A stretch of 32,397 bases of DNA from Ophiothrix spiculata (Eukaryota > Echinodermata > Ophiuroidea > Amphilepidida > Ophiotrichidae), in assembly GCA_000969725.1 (NCBI GenBank), contig JXSR01S062891.1; one strand, written 5' to 3'. The first letter of the stretch is position 1. Every line of letters begins with the position of its first letter. The notes under the pieces were generated by a model that made no database searches, was not told the DNA's origin, and saw only the letters and a list, made by a program, of their open reading frames with translations. Shown piece after piece: positions 10,542 through 19,866 of this stretch. A program made the translations under genes and the position numbers.

Positions 10542-11065
10542 TTAAAACAGAGCCTCTTCTCTAATGATGTATTCAGGTAAATGGATGTATTCAGGAAGAG
10601 AATTCCAGATGCGGGCAGCTGATGGAACAAAGGATCTCTTGTGGCTGACTAGCATGAAACGAGGTATTTTGAAAGCTAAGTCATAGGATCTAAGACGGGG
10701 ATCCAACTTGAGATGTTTGGGAAGATGCTGACAAAGAAATTCCGGGGCCTCCATAATACATACGGTGGAAAAGTGTTAGAGCTCCAACTTCTCTTTGGAT
10801 TCTCATTGGCTGAATTTGTTGAGAGAGGAGGTCATCCTCAGAAAGGTCAATGATGCAGATAGCACGCCTTTGGACAGCATCCATCAGTGGAGTAGGGGTT
10901 GCAACAAGGCAAGCTGAGCTGGCATATTCCATCTTTGAAAGGCCATGTAGGTCATTGCTCACTGGGTGGGAAACAGGTATGGAACAACTCTACGAAGTTG
11001 TCTACGGGACCAGTCATATCTCGGCCATACAATTGACAAAAGGAAACTTTAAACCAAAAGATGTG
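10542..11065 (-). pseudogene. LINE reverse transcriptase C-terminal remnant
   Basis: Decayed 3' end of a non-LTR retrotransposon ORF2, distinct from the LINE at 235-2080. On the minus strand from about 11060, frame 1 gives PRYDWSRRQLRRVVPYLFPTQ then a stop. A second frame (10962-10690) gives EYASSACLVATP, DAVQRRAICIIDLSEDDLL and REVGALTLFHRMYY. A third piece (10754-10542) gives HKRSFVPSAARIWNSLPEYI. The motifs (EYAS, VQRRA, R..GALTLF.R, AARIWNSLP) are the conserved region after the RT palm in Jockey/CR1/I-group elements. At least two frameshifts separate the pieces. The RT palm with the catalytic aspartates, the endonuclease and an obvious 3' tail are not present. Confidence 0.85.
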
Positions 11066-11695
11066 TAACTATTTTAATGGCAAGAGCTGAAAAATTAATA
11101 AATGAGTATGCTGTATTATAAAAATAAAAATAAAATAGGACGTTAAACATCCAAACGTCTTTAGTGTTATATAAATAAAGTGTGTGGTTGTGTTGTTTTA
11201 ATGATATAAGTAATGAATTTTGATAAATCGTCTAAATCATACTGATTATGTATAATAATATTAATTAGATACATATCATTTATTGCAAAGCTTCTCGAAC
11301 CACTTTCACTTACATAGTAAATAGACAGGCAATCAGCATAAATATATATATATAAGTCACTGTAGAGGTAGAAAATAACTAAAACATACATTGGGTTATC
11401 TGGGGAAAGATTTAAGGACAGGTACTACAACAATAAAAAGTCATTCTCACAAAATTAATTCAAAATAAAACAGAACTATTCAAGCACGTATGGAATCTCA
11501 AGGAAAATAAAATAACATTTAATTTCAAATGGGTCCAGGCTGGGCCATAATTTGTAAAGCCGTCATACTGAAAAGACAATCAAGTAATTGCAGCCTTATG
11601 TATGAATGTAAAACTTGCTATATTTATGACACGGAAAGGGGACGCTACTAAATGCCTCAATAAGAGGACAGAACTCGTGAGCAATTATTGTCACC
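11066..11695. other. non-coding, possible promoter upstream of putative exon
   Basis: AT-rich, with an (AT)n run at about 11340-11355. A TATA-like string CTATATTTATG lies near 11618-11628, about 70 bases upstream of the ATG at 11696, where a metazoan core promoter could sit. No other promoter element is recognised, and the assignment depends on the exon being real. Confidence 0.25.
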
Positions 11696-11804
11696 ATGGC
11701 TAAAAACCGGCTAAAAGCCACCAAGCAAAGTGAAGATGATGTAATGTTTGATCAGTTCCATCTGAAGATCGATGCGTATGTGAACGCGCTTCATGAAACC
11801 AGTG
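11696..11804 (+). CDS. putative first coding exon of an unidentified gene
   Basis: The start ATG at 11696 has a near-ideal Kozak context (GTCACCATGG). The frame reads MAKNRLKATKQSEDDVMFDQ, then FHLKIDAYVNALHETS, and stays open to a TAG at 11822 (42 codons). A GT at 11805 (exon ...ACCAGTG / GTATAG) is a possible but not ideal splice donor; reading through adds only GIVSIF before the stop. The composition is balanced and charged (K, D, E, Q), unlike the F/I/N/Y-rich frames that arise by chance in this AT-rich DNA. No domain or family is recognised. If it is an exon, the 349 bp repeat array that follows would lie in intron 1. No second exon was found in the window. Alternatives are the start of a small peptide or a captured exon fragment inside a transposon. 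Confidence 0.4.
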
Positions 11805-11852
11805 GTATAGTATCCATATTTTAGGGGTTTTCCAAGCAAATATTGCAAAGAG

Positions 11853-13892
11853 GCTGATTTCAACTGATTATGGTAGGTATAGGTGTAAATATTTACAGAA
11901 AAAAGGTAAGGAAGGGTAGGGGCTGGGGAACCTTATTTTGCGGGGTCATTAAAACTAGGGGGTCATTTGCTCTAATTTATGCCTAAAGTATGTCGCATTT
12001 GACATCAAATTAAGGAAAATGTAATTTAAAACACTGGGTGATTTGTTTATTTTGTTACCCTATTACCTTGCAAAACAATAACCTAATTAGAGACATTATG
12101 ACCCAAAAATCGTGATATTTCGTTAAAATAGGTCAAAATTCAAAATGTTGCTATTATTATCTCAAAATTAGGGTTTATTTAGAAAAGAAAATAGCAAAGA
12201 AGCTGATTTCAACTAATTGTGGAAGTTACAGATGTCAATATTTAACCCCTAAAAGTAAGGAAGGGTTGAGGTTGGGTAACACGATTTTAAGGGGTCATTA
12301 AAAATAACGGGTTATTGGCCATAAGCCACGCGTAAAGTATGCCGTGTTTGATATGAAATTAAGGGACTGTAATTTAGAATACTGGGTGTGTTGTTTATGT
12401 TATTACTCTATCACTGTGCAAAATATTACACCTGATTAAAAACGTTATGACCTAAAATTTTCGATGTTTCGATAAAAATAGGTCAAAATTCAAAATTGTG
12501 CTATTATTATCCCTAAACTATGGTTTATCTAGGAAGAAAATGTAAAAGAAGTTGATTTCATCTACTTGTGGTATTTATAGATGCCAATATTTACCTAAAA
12601 GAAGTAAGGGAGGATGGGAGTCGGGGAACCTGATATTTAAGGGGTGGGGTTAATTAAATATAGAGGCTATTAACTCTAAATTATGCTTTAAATGCGTCAT
12701 GTTTGATATCGAATTAAACGAAAATATAATAAAAACAAGATGTTCAATTTGTTACCTCATCACCTAGCAAAAATGCTATACCTGATTTGAAGACGCAATG
12801 CCCTGAAGAATGTGATTCCACGTGCAAAATAGGTCAAAATTCAAAATGTGTTATTGTTCTAAATATCAATTCTTTACAGAGTTGTTTGGTATACTTCAAA
12901 ATTGTCCCGTAAGTTTTCGCTCTAAAGCATGCAGGAACATTGTGTATATTTCAAAATGGCGACTTTAACCCTTTACACACAACTTTTTTGCGACCATTCA
13001 AATTGTATCCCTATATTGAGTATGAGCTTTACGGCTTCCTATTATTCGTTATATAATTTGAATATGTCTTATAAAGCCTTGTCTACCATGGATGCACCCC
13101 CTTTGATTGCATAAATACGCAAAACCTTACTTCAGCCATTAAGTATTTTATTTCTTAAATTCTAAGTGGTCATTTTGATGACAGAATGGTAAGAAAGTAT
13201 AAATAAAGTAGGCCTCCCAAAGTTTAGTACAGGGGGTTAAAGACACAATTTTGAAATAAACACATTGTACCTTACAGAAATACCATTAACCTTGTTTATA
13301 AGCAAACAACCTCGGTGAAAAAAAAATGATATTTAAAACTGTAATTGCAACATTTTCCGTTTTCAACTATTTTTCACGAAAAATCACAATTTTCAGGACA
13401 TTACGTCTTCAATCAGGTAAAACATTTTGTAAGGTAGTAGAGTAACAAATTGAACATCACTATCATTGTTTTCATTATATTTCTATTAATTTGATATCAG
13501 ACATGACAAACTTCAAGCATAATTTAGAGCCAACAACCTTTGTATCTAATGACCACCTAAAAATCAGGTTCCCAACCCCAATTCACCCATACTCTTTTTA
13601 GGTTAATATTGACACCTATTAATTCCACAATCACTTAAAACCAGCTTCTTTGCCATTTTCTTTTCTAAATAAACACGAATATAGGGAAAATAATAGCAAA
13701 ATTTAACACTTTGACCTATTTTTAACGAAAACTTTTAAAATCACGATGTTTAGGTCATAATGCCTGTAATTAGGTATAATTGTTTTGTTTTTGCAAAGTG
13801 ATAGAGTAACAAAATAAACAAATCACCCAGTGTCTTAAATTACATTTCCCTTAATTTGATGTTCAATACGACATACTTATGCATATCTAACC
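11853..13892. mobile_element. inverted repeat with tandem 349 bp units (foldback-like)
   Basis: The left arm holds three direct units (starts at 11853, 12202 and 12551; the first two are both 349 bp, the third is partial to about 12896). The right arm holds the same unit inverted: one nearly complete unit reading down from 13645 to about 13305, and one partial unit from 13892 to 13646. Unit hallmarks are GCTGATTTCAACT, GTAAGGAAGGGT, GACATCAAATTAAGG, ACACTGGGTGATTTGTTTA, TTATGACC and ATAGGTCAAAATTCAAAAT. The ~400 bp centre (12897-13304) holds no convincing gene. Foldback elements of Drosophila (FB, Galileo) have long TIRs built of tandem subrepeats; the resemblance is structural only. No transposase trace or target-site duplication was found. 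Confidence 0.7.
12835..12975 (+). repeat. dispersed repeat R4, copy 1
   Basis: Overlaps the end of the third 349 bp unit and the centre of the inverted repeat. It aligns with 16363-16510 (+) by the shared blocks TCAAAAT, GCTCTAAAT/GTTCTAAAT, TCCYGTAAGTTT, ATAGCATG/AAGCATG and ATATTTCAAAATGGCGACTT. This shows that part of the foldback-like structure exists elsewhere on its own. Confidence 0.6.
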
Positions 13893-14397
13893 TATCCTGG
13901 TAGCTAACACGAATAGTGCAATCTGTTTTTACATTAACATACAAAATAGGTCTTTGCCTATTTATAGGGTTCAAACAACAGTGATACACACCCTCACCCA
14001 CGTACCACAAAAACCACACCCACCCACAAGAGAAGCAGGCCTATGAATAAAGTATATACTTATTATATTATGTATAATTATTATATTCCTTGAATAAACC
14101 CGTTCCATTTTGCACTCTTACAAATTGACTTACATACGCCCCAATATGCGATAATATTTCTTATTAAAAGACCATAAATAAATAAATAAATATGAATATT
14201 TATAAGAGATAGCCTCATCAGTGTCTGGCACTGCTTTCCATGAGGGTCTCTGTCAGAAGGTCAGAATTATTTATACTTTTTACAAAAAGAAATGAACAAA
14301 AAATATACCACTGGATATTCAATAGACACTTTATAATACAAGAGCATTATGTTGTGACATTTTCTTAAAGCAATTGAACGATATATTTATACATACT
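13893..14397. other. AT-rich sequence, minor repeats only
   Basis: Contains an (AAAT)n run near 14174-14195 and a short imperfect hairpin at about 14206-14257 (GAGATAGCCTCAT / ATGAGGGTCTC). No gene was seen. Confidence 0.45.
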
Positions 14398-14770
14398 CAG
14401 GTAACTTGAAATAATGTATGTAAACACTTCAGTATATTCAATATCACAAGAACCGTATATGTATTATGTATTGTTATGAATGCACTAACTTGTTATTATA
14501 TTCCAAAAAATAAAAAAAGAAAAGATTGTAACAGATGTAGATTGAAACAATTGCCCTCGGCCAGACCATTAACAAAATAGAGAGTTAATTAAAAAACAAT
14601 GATAACAGGGGAAAATGGGTAATGTATTTATGTCATATCCCATCAGGTCCATTAACATAATGGGAAAGAAAAAGCAGCATTTATATAACAAATAATAAAT
14701 GGCAACAGGTGACGATGAAAAATGTATTAATTTGATGTAATGTCCCCGGCCATCAGCAAAATGGAACGTT
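14398..14770 (+). repeat. dispersed repeat R3, copy 2
   Basis: Paralogue of 10097-10385 on the same strand. It begins AGGTAACTTGAAAT (14399) and carries two or three modules of the ATGTATT..GTCAT..CC(C/G)(A/G)(G/T)C type (near 14543, 14622 and 14722, ~100 bp apart). It is an old, internally repetitive non-coding element. Confidence 0.5.
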
Positions 14771-14788
14771 AACACTTAACTGTATAAA

Positions 14789-14812
14789 GGGGGGGGGGGT
14801 ACCATGGTACCC
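14789..14812. repeat. G11 run joined to a 16 bp palindrome
   Basis: Eleven consecutive G (14789-14799) run into the perfect palindrome GGGTACCATGGTACCC (14797-14812). Runs like this are slippage-prone and assembly-sensitive. Confidence 0.8.
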
Positions 14813-14929
14813 AATATTTTGGTTTTTCGATACTCGCATTTTAACGCCGCAATATTGTAATTGCCTAAATAGTAGTTGGTCATTCTTTTTAATGTGGGCA
14901 CCCATATTTGGTGGATTTGTTACATTGAG

Positions 14930-15520
14930 AATGATTTCTGCATAAACTTTGTCATATCTTTTCAGCAATCCCATGAAATTTTTTAAATTTGTTATCATTG
15001 TAAAGACAATTTATTTGACTTTCAAGAAATTAAGAATAGAAACCAAAATGAAGTGATTAAGTAGACTTAATAACCTGTTAAAGCTAATTAGCCAGGGTGG
15101 AGGCGGGTGTGGATGAGGCATCATGAAAATTGTGCATCAATTTTTGTGTCATATCTTCTTAAAAATCCATTGAAGTGTCATAAATCTGGTTTGATTTCAA
15201 AGGCTGGTTATTGTTTATCAAAATCAAGTTGGAATTAACCCGAAAAAATTAACGCTAATAACAAGTTAAAGTCAATAAGCTAATTTAGCCAGAACTCAAA
15301 ACGGGCATAAATGCGTTTGGTGTGGATGAAATATGTACATTGTACATCAAATCACATCATAACTTTTCAATAATTGTATGAAATGTTATAATTTTGGTAT
15401 GATTTTGAAGATAATGTATTAGTCTATAAAATCAATTAAAAATAATAGCCAAATAAAGGTGTTTATTATCTCTATTCAACCATTACAAGGAGGGAGTTAG
15501 GTATGGATGAAGTGAGTGAG
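14930..15520. repeat. degenerate ~200 bp tandem repeats
   Basis: Recurring order of blocks: GTGGATGA(A/G), then a string like TGTACATCAA or TGTGCATCAA, then CATATCTT/CATAACTTTTCA, then AATCCCATGAA/ATTGTATGAAATG, then TTTGATTTCAAAG/ATGATTTTGAAG. Units are at about 14930 (partial), 15111, 15324 and 15504 (start of another). They are strongly diverged, with no coding content. Confidence 0.55.
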
Positions 15521-15837
15521 TTGAAACACAAATGGGCCCGACCTCAAAAAATATGACCAGTTGCGCTTTAATCTTCCGAAAAAATTGAGATCGACCGCGT
15601 CGTTGTCGAGCTAATTTGAGGGATGCGAAAAAAATTGATTTCCACTAAGTCTATTGTAGTTCTTCATGGTTTACTGGTCTTACAATTTTGCAGCATAATA
15701 AACTTCAGATTTCGCAAATAAAAGGCTGAGATTTTGTTTGTTTTGTTTCTTCATTTCTTCTTTATTTTGGGTCCATGTTCAGAAGGAAATTTAAGTATCC
15801 CTCTGTTCTTCCACATGGCCCAGTTATGAGATATTTT
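15521..15837. other. unassigned sequence
   Basis: No gene, RNA or partnered repeat was recognised in this stretch. Confidence 0.45.
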
Positions 15838-16090
15838 TTAAGGCTGCAGTTCTTTTTCGTGAGCGATAGAGCGAACTTCATGTTTACTGGAAATTTTTGC
15901 CTACTTACACATGTCAAAATATCACAATTTTTGTTGTACATATGAAATAGAGACTCTAGTTTATCTGTTTATAGTGATTTCACGTCCAAATCAAGAACAA
16001 AATGACGTCAACAGACTACTTCGAAATATTTGACACTTTTTGCCGAAACCTCACAATTTCAATATCACTTCGAATGCCTTGATTTCGTTG
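15838..16090 (+). repeat. dispersed repeat R2, copy 2
   Basis: Partner of 5040-5290 in the opposite orientation. Landmarks are GGCTGCAGT, TTTGCCTACTTAC, ATATCACAATTTT, TAGAGACTCTAGTT, AGTGATTTCACGTCC, AAAATGACGTCAA and TTTGCCGAAACCTCA. It is non-coding; the overlapping 95 codon frame at 16030-16317 shows no motif and starts inside the repeat, so it is not called. Confidence 0.6.
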
Positions 16091-16362
16091 AAGTTTTGGT
16101 AGGATGCATTTATAGACAATTAAATAATTTATGTCATTCAAAATTTACAATGCCATTTAACCCTCGTGTAACCAATCTCTTTTTTGTAACACGTCTAACC
16201 AAGGTGTGTTTTTTTAGAACGTCCCCCATTAACTTGCTTTTGTTGTCAATAGATAGGTATGGTCCTCCCCTCTCTAACGATACCAAAATGACAAAAATCA
16301 GCCAAGGCGTTACGTAATTAAGACGTAAAAGGTCTTTGTGGTCGAAAAATCGGAATTTTGGC

Positions 16363-16510
16363 AAAATGGCCACCAAAATCAAAATTTTGCTATAACAGCT
16401 CTAAATAACGGAGTTTTTGGCAAATAAAGAAGGGAAATGATAATTCTAACATGTCCTGTAAGTTTCAGCTTCATAGCATGATGAATATATATTTCAAAAT
16501 GGCGACTTAA
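16363..16510 (+). repeat. dispersed repeat R4, copy 2
   Basis: Partner of 12835-12975, ending in the same ATTTCAAAATGGCGACTT block. An AAAATGGCCACC variant lies just upstream (16362-16373), suggesting a further internal repeat. It is non-coding. Confidence 0.55.
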
Positions 16511-16649
16511 AATTGTTCGGGGCTAACCCTAACCCCACCTTAGGTGGTACCTAATTTTTTCATCAAAATGACCGCAAAGGATGTAAAAGAGATTACCCAA
16601 ATGTCTGAGGTTGGTTACTTTTGTTTTTCAAACCTTTTGTTTAAAAAGA

Positions 16650-17694
16650 TATTATTAAGATAGTTGATAAGTTTAATCCACATAAAGGTGTTGGTAATTA
16701 CAACATAGGAAATTTTGTAATAAAAAGCAACCTAAGCAACAGGAAACAATATGTGTCATTTAACTCTATTGCATCGGTAGAAAAAGATATTGTATGTGGT
16801 GTTCCTCAGGGCTCAATTTTGGGTTCATTACTGTTTATTTTATATGTGACTGACATTATCAATACATCAAATGTGTTCGAATTTATTCTTTTTCAGGTCA
16901 TGCCAGTGTTCTCTATTCACATCCAAACAACAAATCAATCTTATAAATCATGAAATTAACTAAGTAAGCAACTGGTTCAAAGCCAATACTTATCTGTAAA
17001 TACCAAGAAACAAATTAGAAGATCTTAGGTACTCCACATCAAACAGAGAAGTCAATTTCAGTGTTATTTCAGCTAATACCAGTTTGGACCGGGTGGAAAA
17101 CACTACATTCTTAGGTGTTATAATTGATGAATGTTTAAAATGGAAAAACAACATTGATTGTGTGTCCAAAACAATATCGAGAAATATTGGTGTCATGAAC
17201 AAACTAAGGCACTACATCCCCAAACGCATGTTACATACCCTTTACTGTACACTTTTTTTGCCTTATTTAAACTACAATATATTAATTTGGGGAAAAACGT
17301 GTAAAACATACTTAGATAAACTGGTTAAACTTCAGAAATGGGTCATGAGAACAATTTCTCATAGCCATTATCGAAGTCATACTGATAATCTGACGGTACC
17401 CAATTCAATATGCTGAAAGTTTCTGGCATGTACACTCTTGAATTGGGATCATTTATGCACAACGACCTACCGCCAGCGTTTACGAATTATTTTGATAAAC
17501 GTTCGGATATTCATAACTATTCGACGAGACATAAAGACAACTACCAATGCACTAATTATAGAAGACAATTTTCCGATCATTCTGTTCGAACTACAGGTCC
17601 CCATCTTTGGAAAACCCTTGATAAATCAATTCAAAACTCAAAATCCTTCAAAACCTTCCGCTGTATGAATAACTTATTTTTTTTTACATTTGGA
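16650..17694 (+). pseudogene. LINE reverse transcriptase with lost active site
   Basis: The first frame, about 16650-16893, reads SNLSNRKQYVSFNS then CGVPQGSILGSLLFILYVTD (RT palm). Where the catalytic F/Y-A-D-D should follow, the bases at 16894-16904 (CAGGTCATGCC) need a 1 base frame change and then read G-H in place of D-D; after it, ASVLYSH resumes. A second segment (17084-17413) gives FLGVIIDECLKWKNNI, LPYLNYNILIWGKT and LDKLVKLQKWVMRTI. A third (17410-17694) gives YSTRHKDNYQ, SVRTTGPHLWKTLDKSIQNS and FKTF. This order is normal for the RT-to-C-terminus of CR1/Jockey-type ORF2. At least two frameshifts plus the missing aspartates rule out activity. Confidence 0.9.
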
Positions 17695-17798
17695 TAGTAC
17701 CGATTTTGTTTTGTCAGTCACTTTTCTTTACCACCTGTCCTTGTCTTGTCCAATCGTTGTCTGTTTATTTTGTTTAATAATGTAACTTTTTAAAATCA

Positions 17799-17844
17799 GG
17801 GATAATACATCTCACGGGCCTTATTGGCCTTCCAGTATTATCCC
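17799..17844 (+). repeat. stem-loop in LINE 3' UTR
   Basis: Perfect 10 bp inverted repeat GGGATAATAC / GTATTATCCC enclosing a second small stem, GGCC-TTATT-GGCC. In copy B only the right half survives (from 23953), so homology there starts inside this hairpin. Confidence 0.75.
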
Positions 17845-18401
17845 CCATGACTGTATTTTATTGTATCAATGTTGTTGTTTTATGTATATTTTATCTCTTA
17901 CTCTCTTACTTGATTTTGGTATTTTATGTTCTTGTTGTGGAAATAATAAACAAATGAAAATGATAATGAATGAATAATGACATCATACGTCGACTAATTT
18001 TTTATAAAAATTAATTACAATGACAAAAAGGACTTCTCACCCTATTCCGTTAAGCAAAAATAGTTTTTATTGTGGAAATGTTAAGACGGGATATTGACGA
18101 AAATAATCCTTTTTCCTAACAAAGTTTAGTTTTTACGTTGAAAAATATCACATGGTCAGATATTTTTTTCCAAATTTGAAAAAAATAAAAATGGCAGATA
18201 GAATTTAAAATATAACAGGTAAATGTAGTACATGATCAACTCAACATGAACATGCTTTAAAATGTTCTCATAGATTGCTAAAGAAAATGAATTTAAAGTT
18301 AGAATACATGAAATCATATACTTTGTAGTACTTGATTTCTGTTATACTGTACGCGAATTCACGTACCGTATTTGGTATGTATCTTATTATGTATCTTAAA
18401 C

Positions 18402-18590
18402 CATCGGAACTAGTCGCACCCTGAGACCCTTACCTAAATCACTGACTCAATATAGACCACTGATCAATATTGTCAGTGACTATGCAAAGAGAGCGTCACA
18501 GTCGAGGTGTTCAAACCGAACCGAAGGTGAGGGCCCTCTCTTGTCAGTAAACCAAATCAGTCGAGCCCAATTGTAGTGCTACATCGGAAC
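18402..18590. mobile_element. 171 bp insertion with 9 bp flanking repeats (copy A only)
   Basis: CATCGGAAC occurs at 18402-18410 and again at 18582-18590; copy B has a single CATCAGAAC (24522-24530) with no insert. The 171 bp between holds an imperfect hairpin (CACTGACTCAATAT / ATATTGTCAGTG, 18451-18479) and a box B-like GTTCAAACC near 18511. Insertion with target-site duplication is the simplest reading; deletion between short repeats in B is the alternative. A 9 bp duplication fits a cut-and-paste element (hAT or Mutator range), but no clear terminal inverted repeat is visible. Confidence 0.6.
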
Positions 18591-19270
18591 CTGCTTTCTA
18601 AAAAAGTGTATTAGATTGGGATTGGACAGCCTGGTACAATTTCATAGGATCATAAGCGAGTTTAGAAATTCGGCTTATGTTATCCTATGTATGAGTTCAC
18701 TCTAACTCTATGTGCAATAAGTATTATATAGAAAAGAAGAACTAAACGAAACAAGTAAACAATAATGCCAGTAAAACGCTGTTTTACATTACATATTTCT
18801 GTCTCTTTCAATTAAGCAAACACTTGTTGAGTTTTTTGTTGAAGGTTTTTTCTTCAAGTTACATGAATGCAACACGACACAACATGCGTGTGATTGATGC
18901 ATCGGTATTATATTAACAAAAGGTATAAATAATGATAAGTCATGTAAGGCAAGTAAGGGAAGGCAGTAACCTGTTATCTACCTTCTATTTGCCTGTCAGA
19001 TCATTCTGTTTTCTTATAACTTATATAATTCAGATTGATGCGATGTCAGGTTTCATTTGTGATTCCATAACCGTATTACCCTTGCTATGTCAACAAAATA
19101 AGGTTGGTTTTTAACCGTGTCACTTCCTATATTTATTCAGTTAATGAAAACTTTGTGTGTACGAAAATCCCTATCATTTCCGGTAGATATTGATTGTTTT
19201 TATATTAGAGCTTACTATATCCCGTATGCTACAGCCCCAGTTATGCGAAGGTTTGCATTGAAGCAAACTT

Positions 19271-19480
19271 GCTAGTCCGAATTACAAGACAAAATTCTTG
19301 GTGGTCCGAATTAAAAAAAAACCTGGCTAATTATCTTTCTACAAAGTACCTTCTTTATAAATTCGGACTAGTGAGCTGTTTTTAGAATTCGGACTAACGT
19401 GCTGTTTTTTAAATTTCTGACTAGCGAGCCATTTTGAAAACTTGTACTGACGAGCCTGTTTTGATATTCGGAATAGCGCA
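19271..19480. repeat. TTCGGACTAGCGAG minisatellite, copy A
   Basis: Degenerate ~26-27 bp units at about 19360, 19386, 19413, 19439 and 19466, each with a form of TTCGGACTAGCGAGC followed by a T-rich spacer. Two inverted pieces precede them, GCTAGTCCGAATT (19271-19283) and GGTCCGAATT (19303-19312), so the array can fold back on itself. The equivalent in copy B (about 25245-25690) is longer. Confidence 0.7.
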
Positions 19481-19866
19481 TACAATTAGGCAAGAATATA
19501 ACGATTTTTTTAATATGAAATTTATATATTACAAACCAGTCTCAGTGTATCCAGTTATTTAATTTATAACGCAGAGAAGACAAAGCCATTATTATTAATT
19601 CTCGTTTCTATCACCCTCTTATATAATTCTTGTTGTTTGACAATCTTTAAAATAAACTGGCACAAGTAATCTCACTAAATTGTCTCCGGCTCACGCATAG
19701 TGAGTTGAAGTCAAAGTGACAAAATAAATTGAGTCTGATGATCAAAGCAGTGATGACCTTTTTCCGCTTCCCATACAACATGTCTCAATGGAAACAATTC
19801 TTCAATTCAATCTGACAGGTGATCTTTCAATCTAAGGGTTTGTCCATCCTCATTTCATTGTACTAG

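Larger units (their letters stand above)
16650..17979 (+). mobile_element. 5'-truncated non-LTR retrotransposon (third LINE)
   Basis: Plus-strand LINE fragment running from the RT palm to its 3' end. The coding remnant is 16650-17694. The 3' UTR is about 17697-17938, with a 10 bp-stem hairpin at 17799-17844. The tail is an imperfect AATG/ATGA run near 17939-17979. It differs from the 235-2080 LINE in sequence, 3' hairpin and tail, so it belongs to another family (CR1/Jockey group by RT motifs). The last ~150 bases recur at 23953-24095 at the start of duplicated copy B. It is dead: several frame breaks and a ruined active site. Confidence 0.9.

Noticed and set aside
14753-14998. 81 codon minus-strand frame
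   Set aside because: It runs through the G-run, a palindrome and degenerate tandem repeats; no conserved motif.
16030-16382. Overlapping 95 and 82 codon frames on both strands
   Set aside because: They begin in dispersed repeat R2, carry no domain, and the antiparallel overlap is typical of chance frames.
18932-19114. Exon-like block ending in IDAMSGFIC, also in copy B (24986-25243)
   Set aside because: The two copies diverge in frame beyond the shared block, the frames lack motifs, and no donor or neighbouring exon is convincing.
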